Assembly: GCA_022605955.1 (NCBI GenBank)
Contig: JAKCOZ010000005.1
Span: forward strand, 51,461,762 to 51,525,761
Length of the DNA stretch: 64,000 nt
Origin: Rallus limicola
Taxonomy: Eukaryota > Chordata > Aves > Gruiformes > Rallidae
Direction of reading: 5' to 3'
Below are positions 24,501 through 36,500 of the stretch, in pieces; the first letter of the stretch is position 1, and each line of letters opens with the position of its first letter. The notes under the pieces are model-generated. The model did no database searches. It saw only the letters and a list, made by a program, of their open reading frames with translations, and had not been told where the DNA came from. The position numbers were made by a program, and so were the translations under genes.

Positions 24501-27500
24501 AACCTCTCCTGCCTAGCAACAAGTAAGGTAACTTGTCTGTCTCGCCTCACACCTACCCACAAACTAAGCTTCAAAAAAATTTAATTTTCTTAAAATCCTA
24601 TGTCCCAAACAAGTCTACTTACACCTTCAGAGATAATTCCAGCTCCTTCTCAGACTCATGCTCCACCAATATAAAATGCTGTTTATTACAGATACTGAGC
24701 CATCCTCTCCATCGGCATCAATTGCTGGAACCCAATTAACGTCAACAGTGCTATGACAATTTACCTCAGCCACGGATCTGCCTGCAGACGTATAAACTTA
24801 TTTCAAGTGTTGGTGTTATCAGCTTCAAACTAACCAAAAAATGTCAGTAGGGATTGTGCTTTGCCTAAACCAATTTATAATTTATCAAACCATCTCGTAA
24901 AAGCTACACTTAACACGTTTACTCTTATTTGAGGTATCAATTTCTCATTTCCTGCCAGCCTTTTATCACTTGACCGAAAATCCATGATGTACGGTAAATT
25001 GTTAACTATTAGTCTCAACTCAATTTCCTTAGCTGATCCCCTATGTGGGCACTTAAACTGATAAAGATGAAAATTCAGCTCGAAACACTGGAACAATCTT
25101 ACGGATTTACAATTAATCAAAGCAGTTTCATTTAGCACCAACTTCTAACAATGATGCCCTGTTGCTATCCGTAATTACCAAGCTCACACCGTAGGTGATT
25201 ACGCCTGTCAGCCCTGAAGAAACATTTAAATGAAAGCATTTATCAAGCAAAAACTTCCAAGCACATCTCCCTCAAAACTGAAGAAGTGGCAGAGTGCAGT
25301 CACCTCCTAAACATAACCTGAGAAATCAAGGGTTTAGGAAAGATTAACCAATTCCCAGGATTCCTATTTCCAAGTATGATTCAATAAAATTGCGCCCAAC
25401 AGAAATGATCAATTCTAAAATACAACAATGCAAAACCCAAACTCAACCTTTCAGGAGCGATAGCCCGGGCTTCAACAGGTGTTTAAACTGCTCTTCGCAG
25501 CCCAGGAACACGTGCAGCGATTGTAAAAAGCAATGCCCCCGTTGCTTTGCCTCCCCATCTCTCACTACCCCGAGAGAGCTCCAACTTCAGCTCCTGCCTG
25601 AGCAGAGCAGAGGGAGAAGATCCAGAGTTTTCTCTTTTCCCAGTTTCTGGAGTGCTTCCGCGTTTGTACTGTGGCTGTTCAGACAATTTCTGCTGGCATT
25701 CGTGCCCACAGGTCATTTGACAACACTCTGCACATCGTTAATTGAAATTCTGAAGCTACTGAACAGGCAGAAGATGAATATGCAGGTTGCTTTTTAAGTG
25801 AAAAGCCCTAAAGAGAGGCCGTAAACGGCAAAAACGTAATGCTACCAGTACATATAAATTAAATGCGGGGCCAAGGTTAACATAAACACGTCCCACACGG
25901 ATGCAAGCAGTTGAAAACAAATTGCAAAATGTTTTTTGAAGCTGTGAAACCCAAACACCTTGGTTCCTGCCACGTGTCACCAAACAGGCACCATGCTCCC
26001 AGGACAGGGGCCTTTGCCTTCAGGGAGACACCCGGGACCGAAACCTTTGCTTGGGATTGAGCAAGCTCAAGCAGGGAGAACCCTTGGGCTTTCCGGAAAG
26101 GGAGCCGCAGGGGTGACCCCACCGGACGGGTCACCGGCTCGGCAGGGCCGGGCAAGACGCCCCGGAGCCGCGCCCCGCTGCCAGCCCACCCCCACGGCTA
26201 CGGGCACGGCGAGCGCGGCAGAACGGCGTCGGTCCCCGCTGAAACACCCCCGTAAGGCGGGCCGGGACTCGGGCCGGGAGGGCGCAAGAAACGGGGTGTG
26301 CCGGATTCAGGGCTGCGCAAAAAGCCGAGGAAAAAGCCCCTGCAACTTCCTTCGGCTTCAGTAATCCCGCCCGACCATAGCCCTGTGCCGCCGCCGCTCC
26401 AGGCGCCGGCCCCGGTGGGGCAGGAGGGCAGCCAGACTGCCCCCGCGGAGCTGCGCGGCAGGCCGGAGCGGGGCGGTGCGCGGCGCGGCGGCGCCCCCGC
26501 ACGGGCCGGCTGGGAAGGACGGTGTAAGCTGGGGTCCTCCCTCCTCGCTCCGCTCCGCCCCGCCACGGGAGCCCCCGGGCCGCACGGCGGGGCCGGTTCC
26601 CCGCGTCCCTCCCGCGCTCATTCCCCCTGCAGTAACTCCAGCGGGCCTTTCTCCCGGTGCCGGCTCGGCGGGGCTCGGCTCGGCGCTGCGCACGTACACG
26701 TACACACACCGCCCCCACTCCGCTCCGTGCCTGTGCCCAGCACCGCGGCCGCAGCGCCCCCGGGCGGGTACGGGGGGGCCGCGGTGGGGCCCGCGTAAGA
26801 CTGACACACGGCAGGGCGGGGGGGCGGCTCCCCCCCCGCCGCGCCCCGGCGCTTCTCATTGGCGCGGGCTGCCGTGACGCGCGGCACGGCGGCTGCCTAT
26901 TAGGGCGGGAGGCGGAGGCAGGGCCCGGCAGAGCCGCGCCGAGCCCAGCCGCGTAGCGCCGCATCCCATCGCCGCGAGGGGAGCGCCCAGGGCAGCGCCT
27001 CCCGCCCGCCAGCCGCGGAGGAGCCGGGGCGCCCCGCGGCCAGCAACGCCCCCCCGACGCGGGCGGGAGGAGCAGCGCCGTGCGGCGGCGGCCGCCGCGG
27101 GGAGAAGACGAAAGTTGGTGCGAGCGGCGGGGGCCGCCCGGGAGCGGGACTGCGGAGAGCCGCCGCCTCGCCTCGGCCCGGCGCGACCGCCGCGGATGTA
27201 CCCCCGCCGGGCGGGGAAGGACAGAGCGGAGCCTGGTCGCTGGCAGCGGGGATCGGACGGCTGGCTGCGCTTCACCCTCGCCGGGCTTACGGCACTCGGA
27301 GGATTTGTGGATTGACTCTGTTCCTGCCCCACCGCCCCGGCTGGATTCGTGGGGTTGTGTCGCTGGATTGTGGCTCTTCTTGTCCTTTTTGCTTTTTCTC
27401 TTCGCGTTCCTCGGGGGACGGAACTGCCTGCCCGCCCCGCTCGGGTTGCCCACTGCAATCGTGGCAGTGCCGTGGAGGCTGGGACCCCCCGCGCCAAGCC

Positions 27501-30500
27501 AAGGTGAGCGCTGGCACCGATCCGAGGCAGCAGCATCCCATTCCCTCGGAAAGAAGGTGCGTCACGCACACGCACCAAAAAGCCGCCCTGCATTTAGAAG
27601 CGTTCAAAATATCCAGATAGTGGGACTCGCATTTGGGATTTGCTAGTTCTCTCGCTCATGCCACTGCCCCATGGTTGCCTCAATGGCAGGATCATGAAGT
27701 GTTTGACTTTTTTTCTTCTGCTTCCAGAGACCTTAAAGAAGTCCAAAAAGAGCGTGAGGTCAAACGGCAAGGTGCCAGGATGCTATGAGATAGTGCCCCT
27801 GTCCCTGAAGAAGAAGATGGCTGCAGAACTTTACCCTGCCAGCACCAACACCAATATCGCAAACAGTAACGCTGCCGCCGCCACCGCTGCCAACAGCAAG
27901 AAGAACGCCCTGCAGCTCCAGCAGAGCGCCCAGCCGCCCCCGCCGCCCCAGCTCCAAAACCTCAACAACAACAACTTGGAGAGCGCCAACTGGCAGTCCT
28001 TCCATCCCACGCTGCGGGAGAGGTAAGGGCCAGGCCCCGCCGGACGCTCCCCGGCCGGGCGGGAGAGGTGCCCGGCCCTGTGCACCTGCGCCGAGGCGAG
28101 GCGTGAGGGCTGGGCTGCCCGGGCGAGGGCGGCCCGGGACGGGATGGACCCACGGGGGACGCCGGCGGGAGGCTCGGGCGGCTGCGTGCCAGAGGGGCTG
28201 GGGCACCAGGTGAGGGGCTGCCCGCGGCTAACGGGGCTTCTCCCCCCTCCCCTCGCTTGCAGGAACGCGCTGATGTTCAATAACGAACTCATGGCTGACG
28301 TTCACTTCATCGTGGGCCCGCCGGGGGCATCCAAGAAAGTTCCTGCCCATAAGGTTTGTGCAGATAATTTTTGGCTCTTTAATACTGCTGCGTGTATCGC
28401 CTTTTCCCCCTTGCTTATGACGAGGCTCCATTATTATTTTTTTCTAATTATGGCTCTTGTCTAATCCCACAAGTAATTCACATACGCTGCAATTAAATGG
28501 AACAGTCTGGGGCAGTCTTCTGGCTCCACGGCAGCTTTTAACTTTTCCTAAGCATAGCCCTTATCAAAAGCCAGCACGCTCAGCTTTTACCGAGATGTAT
28601 TACTGAGGCTTCTCTCTTTATTTTCCAGTATGTTTTGGCAGTTGGTAGCTCTGTCTTCTACGCTATGTTTTATGGTGATCTCGCAGAGGTCAAATCTGAA
28701 ATCCATATACCAGATGTGGAACCTGCAGCCTTTCTAATCCTATTAAAGTAAGTGGCCACTACAAGTCTACTAATTACGTGGACAGAATCAAAGTAGCTTA
28801 TAAAATATACATCTCCTAATTGGCATTGTGCAATACACACTTATTACTGTTTACTTAATGTGCTGACAAATACTGAATGTCAGAGTTGCTGCCAGAAAAG
28901 CTGACTATAAATCAGTTTTCCATGGCCTATATATTTTTTCCTAAGAAACTATTATTTTTTTCCCCCCCATCCAGATACATGTATAGTGACGAAATAGACC
29001 TGGAAGCTGACACAGTTCTGGCTACGCTGTATGCTGCCAAGAAGTACATCGTACCAGCCCTAGCAAAGGCTTGTGTTAATTTTCTGGAGACCAGCTTAGA
29101 GGCGAAGAACGCTTGTGTCCTGCTGTCTCAGAGCAGGCTCTTTGAGGAGCCAGAGCTGACGCAGCGCTGCTGGGAAGTGATTGATGCTCAAGCAGAAATG
29201 GCACTGAAGTCAGAGGGCTTCTGTGAGATAGACCAACAAACACTAGAGATCATTGTAACCCGGGAGGCACTCAACACCAAGGAAGTGGTAGTTTTCGAGG
29301 CTGTTCTCAACTGGGCAGAGGCTGAATGCAAAAGGCAAGGGCTGCCGGTTACGCCGCGCAACAAGAGGAATGTATTAGGAAAAGCTTTGTACTTGGTGCG
29401 GATCCCTACCATGACTTTGGAAGAGTTTGCCAACGGAGCTGCCCAGTCTGACATCCTCACCCTTGAGGAAACTCACAACATATTCCTATGGTACACGGCC
29501 GCCAATAAACCCAAGCTAGAGTTTCCGCTGACCAAAAGAAAAGGACTTGTACCCCAGCGGTGCCACCGGTTTCAGTCGTCTGCGTATCGCAGCAATCAGT
29601 GGCGGTACCGCGGGCGCTGTGACAGTATTCAGTTTGCTGTAGACAAACGGATATTTATAGCGGGACTGGGATTGTATGGGTCCAGCTGTGGCAAAGCTGA
29701 ATACAGCGTCAAAATCGAACTGAAGCGCTTAGGAGTGGTCCTTGCTCAGAATCTGACAAAGTTTACCTCCGACGGCTCCAGTAACACTTTCTCTGTGTGG
29801 TTTGAACACCCCGTGCAGGTTGAGCAAGACACGTTTTACAATGTAAGTGCTATTCTCGACGGTAACGAACTCAGTTACTTTGGGCAAGAGGGAATGACTG
29901 AAGTGCAGTGCGGGAAAGTGACGTTCCAGTTCCAGTGTTCCTCGGACAGTACTAATGGAACTGGAGTACAAGGAGGACAAATACCTGAGCTCATTTTCTA
30001 TGCATGATGCATTTCACCTTGATTGTATTCCAGTACTGCAATGATGCACAGTAAGGGAGGTTTTTTTCCAGTTTTCCTATGAACTTTGCAGCAGTATGGA
30101 ATGCTACGCTACTTACCTATCTGCTACATCAGGCTATACAAATAAGTGAAGGAATGCTCTTGAATTTAATCTTATTTTATTTATTCATAAGCTATTTGAC
30201 TTAATTATTAAGACTGCACCAAGCAGAAAAATGTTAAAAGTTGCACGTACTGTGCATTTATTTTGTATATAGATAACTAACTTGCAGACTGCAGCTGACT
30301 TAAACAGAATGTTCTAAACTAGAGCAGTTTACAAATCTGTGAAATATAAAACATTTTTACTTGCCCTAAATCCTGTGTACTTGATGATTGCTGATCTTAT
30401 GCTATGGCTCGTGTCTGTTAATCCAACTATAGTCAGAGGGGTGACAAGGCTGTCAGTCATCCCCTGTGTATCTACACAAGGCAGTAGCTAGCATGGTGAA

Positions 30501-33500
30501 TATGAAGGTTCCCTTGCCTGGTACCTGTTTCAGTCCCTTTTTTTGTGAAGGAAAATGACAGCAAGGGAAGCTCAGGGGTTTTATGTGTTGCCCAGGCTTA
30601 AAGTAGACAAACCATGACTGTAATCTAAGTTGATCAAAATCATCCTGCTTGCATGCATCATGTGTGTCAAGCTCCACCCTGCCCAGCAAACAGTAACACT
30701 GGCACTTGGACCTGCCAAGCTGTACCCCATTTGGCTGAAGTCAAAACCTAGACCTGAAGCTTGAAACCCTGTCATTGCATCGAGCTGTGGATCTGTCCCA
30801 GAGCTGTGATACAGGCAGCCACTACCTAAAGCCACTGCCCATCCCCTCAGGAGCAGACATGAGAGAAATACATGCACTCTGGGCTTAAAGTTCACTCAAA
30901 ATTACTCATTAGACATAAGCCACTTAAACAACAGCTGCTGGATCTTTCTTCCCCTCTATTTTTTTTAAAAATACATAACCCCATCCCCATCAACAGTCAT
31001 TTGTAGTACTACTACTGTTCTCAGAGTGATAAAAGTGTTTTTCTCAAGTGTCTGACAATTGTTACAACTGACACAATTAGAAATACCATTTTGTATAAAT
31101 CTCTCATCTCATAATGACCTTGGAAAGACTACTCAAACACCAGTATAAACCAATATTTTTTCTATGTGTGACAAGTACTTCTACATTTAATTTAGAAGGG
31201 TTTTCTGTTTGCCTTTTCTTAAGCTGCTTTAATTTTCACCTTGAAACTAAGCTGCAATACAAATTCTGCCTGTTCTCTCAGAGTAATGAAAAAAGGCAGC
31301 AATCAAGTTAATAAAAGCAAGAACTTTTTGCCAGACATCACGCTATGCTAACGAAGCCAGCATGACACGATGGCTGTGCTGATAGCTGTGCGTGGCCACA
31401 TACTATTTGGATGCTGTTACGACAATGCTCAATATGTGAGCTGCTGGTTCTCATGCTGCAAAGGCAGGCAGCTCTATGCCCAGCTGAGTGCATCTGAAGG
31501 GGGGTGTGTAGGGGGTGTTCTGGAACACAAAGGCATCTGATTCTCTCAGTATAGATTAAGGAGAGTGGGAGTGAGAGTGGGTAAAGATACAGGAAGAAAA
31601 TTCCTACACAGAGGTGGAGAAGTCACAAGACCTCTATAAATGCACTCTTTTAACTGGAATTGGCATGAATTCCCTTGGCTTAAAAGCCACAGCCTAGACA
31701 ACAGCTTTTTTTTTCCCCCTTTGACGGGTTAAAACCCACCCTCCTATCACTGTGTTACAATTTCTGTGATGACTTACTAATAAGTTACTCACATACTTGG
31801 AAAAAGTTGTTCCTCATTTTCCATCAAGCTACTTGTATTTCAAGCACTCAACACCTCAGCTACCAGTGATGAACAGATAGTAAATTTGGCAAATATGTAT
31901 CAAATGTTGCATCTCTGTGGAACTGAAGCGTGACAGGCTTGTACCAACTTGCAGGTCCGCACAAATTTGTTATATACAATCAGCCTGTTGCCTTAGCATG
32001 GCCTAAACTACTCTTGGAAACAGCAACTAAATTATTTCTAAAAGAAAATAGCATCTAGCTCCCCAAAAAGTCTTACATGAAGAACAGGCTGTCAGTCAGC
32101 AATGCTTTTCTGCCTGGGTTGATTCCAGCTTAATTTTCAAGTTACCACTCTGGTACTTAACATAAACATTATCCACACACACATACATATTCTTGTCAAG
32201 TAACCATGCACCAAATACAACCAAATTCTCAAAAGTCAACTCATAAAAAAAAATAATACCTATGGCTGGAGCATTTATGCAGAGTTCTCTGGCCAACAGA
32301 AGGAAAGTTTTTCCCAGAACATAGACGTTCACCTATTAAAAGACAAAAAGGCATTATTTAAATCTTAAGCCACAAATGTTTTTTAATAAAACATTTACAT
32401 GGAAAGGAAAAAAAAACCCCAACTTTGAAACTTTCAACAACCTGCTTTGAAAAAGGCCCAATGAAAGTAATACAAGCAGTATTTATAGGTATAGAATAAT
32501 ACTTGATGCTTGTCAAAAGCTGCACAAATTAGCATTGTAAATCATATATACCAAAATTATACTGAAAAAGCTTTTTTAGAAGTTGTTAATCATGGTCCTT
32601 CAGTAGGCTCAGTGTTGCTCTGTGGTACTTGGACAATTTTCCAGCTGTCACCTGAGATCTTAAAGCATTAGCTAGACCTTTAATATAATATCAGTATATA
32701 TGAAGTGTCATTTATCTTGTAGCGTAACAAAACCTGACCAAATACTCACAAGTTAGTGCAAATTTCAGCTCTGCATGATCATGTGAAGTGGGATAATTAA
32801 GTATTGCATAAGCACACACCAAACATTTCCACCAAAGCAAGGAGTGGTGCTACATGCCCCAAGGGTTATTTGTCATTTCTCACCGTTTGGACACTGCCCG
32901 AAATCACCCTACCTTAAAATAAATAAATACATTCTATAAAACCCTAAGCCACACCAAACCTGCTATGGAGCCAGTGACAGAGCCCAGCTCCTCTCCCCTC
33001 CTTCATTGCTGTACTCAGGAAGGTGTAAGCGGCAAGGAGGAGTTACTCTTCATACTCTGATTTGCAATTTATAGCATAGGCTAAAATACATTTGTATTTT
33101 AAAAATCTGAGGAAGCTTTCTTTCACTATCTTAAGATGTGTTTTGTGGTCAGCAAGAAAGGCAGAATATACTTCAGTTCCCAATCAGCCCAAAACATTCC
33201 CACGAAGCTCCATCAACACCTTGCTCCCCCAAGGCATAAGTGAAGGTCAGAGTTAGTATAAAACCTCCATCCTCCTACACTCCAAACACATGCTACTTCT
33301 TTTTTTCTAAGGATAGCATATACTCCACTGCTTTTATGTAACAGAATTGCCCGTGTCTTTCCTATGCCAGGATAGCGAAGGCGTTTACTAAGCAGTAAAT
33401 TACACAACCGAGTTGTTGATTATGGTACAAAGCCTATAGAAATAAAAAAATCCTGTTATTAAGTACATTCTCTTTGAGTTTCGCAAAGGAGCTTTACCAA

Positions 33501-36500
33501 CATTAGTTTAAAAGCAAGCTTTCCTCCCAGGTGCATAGAAGCTTCTACCAAGCTAGCAAAAATAGATATATTTATTTAAACAAACAAAAACATACTGACA
33601 CGTTTTCACATAGCACTTCAAATTTTTTGTTTACATGAAAGTGTTCTCAACACAAATTCTTCTCAAATTTATAAAAAAATAAAAAAGACCTTCAAAGAAA
33701 TCCTCAGAATGATCATGTATCCTGATAGTGACTGTACAATCAAGTGTACACGACATGGTAATTCACTGTATTTAGTGCAAAGGGTTGAGTATGGTGAGAC
33801 ACAGTATGGAACAATGGTGGGACTGGCAGAATAGATACAAGAGTGAAGTCTTAAATTTTACTGTTTTCTTTTTTTTTCTTGAAAAACCAGATAGCATAGA
33901 AATACTGTTCTATTGGAAGGAAGCGAATAAAATATACCCTTTGAATAAGAAGTATATTTCTTAGGAAATAAGTCACTAAATTTTCTATGGAAAAATAAGC
34001 ACCAACTGACTCTGGCAATTCATACAGGAGTTTGAGTGCATATGACTTGCCATGAGCCACAGAAACAGAACAGACATTACTACAGCAAAGTATCCGCAGT
34101 GTTTCAGTTGGCTTTAGATGCTCTAGATTCACTGCTGCAAGCTTGGAATAGCTTGGTTTGACCTTTTGTCTAAAAAATATTAACATAAAGAGCAGGGGGT
34201 TGGCTGTCAGTTCAGCTGTCTAAGTTGGCTGACCAAGTTACAATAAATCTTAAACCTCATCACTTAGATCTTGTTCTGCAAAGCTGATTTCACTGCGCAA
34301 ATCACTAGTTACTTCACTGGAGCCAAGTATCTATGATGTTTCCATCAGAGGCTTCACAAGCTCATCTAGCCCTTTCATTTCAGTCTATAAAACCCAAAAC
34401 AACTCAAATTCGGGTAAGTATTTCTTCTTCTGGCTTTTTTTGTCATGACATCCAAATCCTTGATGTTTGTCCCCATCAAACTATATAACCCTCTAAGAAA
34501 CTCCTCTCAAGCAAACTTTCCATAAAGGCAAAGCAAAGATAAATATGAAACTGCATAAAGAAGCTTTTTTTTTTTTTAAAGTGAAGTTCGAACAATCAGT
34601 GGATGCCAAATTAAATCTAAAGCAAAGGTAAATGCATAATAAAATTGATCAATAACTGTTTATCATCCTCTCAGTAGCTTAACACAAAGTCTCCGGGTGC
34701 AGGGTCTATTTGAGAAGTAATGTACTTAAATCTAACCTGCTCTTCCACTTCACCCACATCAGTGTTTTATGACCAACTTCAAGGTGTAGGCAGTGTATTT
34801 ACAGAAAATAATAAATTCAAATAGAAATGGTACATCAGGGAATTTCTTCTGATCACAACTACATTTTCTTTGCAGTTTCTGGTTTCTACTCATTTAGAAA
34901 GAAAGCATCAAATACAGTGGATTACATGATCTATATTGTTTCCCTCTTGAAGCTCACATGTTTTTAATGCCAAGGTAATGTCACAAGAGTCAGGACTATT
35001 AAATCACTTCCAGTCTTCCTAACATTTCAGTAGGAAGAGAGACTTCAGGCCCGCTCAAACAATATGCTTCTCAGGTTTGGGCAGGTTCTGGGGCATTTCT
35101 CATAAATGGGAAATTAAAGGTGGCATAAAGCTCACCCAGAAACCTGTAACGCCACTGAACTCTTGAAACATGATATTTAAGAACAAGTGGGTTTAGTGGA
35201 AGGCAGCCCTTTCACTAAAATTTTATGCCACTGTCACTAATTTCAACTATTAACACATCCTGTGACAGATGAGATATAAGATACGCATATAGTCTTTCTT
35301 TACTCTCATAATTTGTATGGGTTTTTTGCACTCCATTAAGCTTAGAAAATTAAGAGAATTAATTGAGAGGCCTACTTTAATTTCTAGTTCTTTCTTCATT
35401 AAGAACTTCTTATAAAAATTCATATACTCCAATCCATCAAAAGCTTAACGCTCCAAATTTAGAATCATATGACATTTGCATTCATAAAACCTCATTTTAT
35501 GAGTCCTCAGAATGGTGAATAAACAAAAATGCCCTTCTAAAGGATGTCTCCAGCTTAAACTTGAATTGGTGCAGCTTTAAATTTATCACATCAGCTTCAG
35601 TCTCTCTTCCACCTTCTTAATTTAAAAGGGTCATACTGAAAAACAGTTATTTCCCCAAACCCTCCCTCATCAAAATTGTCAAACAATTGTTTTATAGACT
35701 TTCATAACACTTCATTCTTTATTTGCATATTTGCAGATATTCAAGCTTCCTAAACCTGACGCAACCACTTGAGCAACAGCGCCCAACACAAGAGTGGTGT
35801 CAACCAAGCAATATTTAAAAATATTTTCATACCCTGATAATTTCTACCATATTATTTTATGCTCAGTTCACGTTTAATAGAGTAAGCTTACCAACATACA
35901 GGCCTCCCACCAAGTTGTTGTGGGTTTGGGTTTTTTTGTGGGGTGTTATTGGTTGGGGGTTTTTTTAAGACAGGCAGAAAGATATCTTTCAAAGAAGAAG
36001 TATATGCTCACTGCAAAAACCCCTTGGTTTTAACCTAAAGTTTCAACAGGAAAACTTCAGATTCTCTAAGATGTTGCCCCTTACCTGTAGTTAATTTGGG
36101 TTCTTGTTACAGAACACTATTTTAGTTAAAAGGGGCATCTGGAGAAGGAATGGCTTCCTATTATTCAGCTACATTTTTACAGAAAGATCTTTCTACTTGT
36201 TTCACTCTTTGACATTCACAGTATTTTTTGGAGTCATGATCTTTTCATTTCACATCTGTCAGTCATCAGATGCTGATTTCAAAGGGACACTTCCATAGGG
36301 ACTCTTACCCTTTCATAATTTCCTCTCACTTTCACATCATGCCTGATGTGTTCCCATATACTTTTAGAACTTGTTTCCAGTAACACAGAAATTCAGCTGT
36401 TCATCAGTAAGGTGAAAATTTTAAAATTCTTGCAGAATTTTAAACTCTCCATGGGAAACAGAGCATCTCCCATTCACACAGTTACTAGGTCACTTTATCT

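Larger units (their letters stand above)
26100..28250. promoter_or_regulatory. CpG island with BTBD6 promoter
   Basis: The sequence turns abruptly GC- and CpG-rich near 26.1 kb and returns to AT-rich in BTBD6 intron 2, so the limits are approximate. Within it are an inverted CCAAT box (ATTGG, 26858-26862), a CRE-like TGACGC (26875-26880), a weak TATTAG at about 26898 and GC boxes (GGGCGGG). Together they suggest a start of BTBD6 transcription at about 26.92-26.95 kb. The transcription start is inferred, not seen. Long ORFs on both strands here are a by-product of GC content. Because the island lies antisense within BRF1, it may also act as a bidirectional promoter. Confidence 0.75.
24108..32259 (-). 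other. BRF1 intron G-F (8.15 kb), host of BTBD6
   Basis: GT-AG intron on the minus strand that contains the complete BTBD6 gene and its CpG island on the plus strand. 24108-26100 is AT-rich and contains no recognised gene or repeat. 30400-32259 is intron or distal BTBD6 3' UTR with no recognised repeat. Confidence 0.93.

Noticed and set aside
26131..27453. 440-codon open frame on the minus strand in the CpG island
   Set aside because: GC-rich islands lack stop codons by composition. The translation is an R/P/A/G-rich low-complexity string, with comparable open frames on other frames of both strands and no domain.
27080..27646. 188-codon plus-strand frame before BTBD6
   Set aside because: It lies in the predicted 5' UTR, is in a different frame from BTBD6, crosses the donor at 27503, and has an arginine-rich composition due to GC content.
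28023..28464. Read-through frame from BTBD6 intron 1 into intron 2 (106 codons)
   Set aside because: It contains exon 2 in frame but runs through consensus splice sites on both sides.
28877..28974. In-frame N-terminal extension of BTBD6 exon 4
   Set aside because: The frame stays open upstream, but the segment is intron: the acceptor CCCCATCCAG at 28974 and continuity of LLKYMYSDE with exon 3 fix the border.
27658..30007. BTBD3 as the identity of the nested gene
   Set aside because: The MKCLTFF start is shared, but the BTB and BACK wording ([26 protein letters not shown]) and the location inside BRF1 fit BTBD6.
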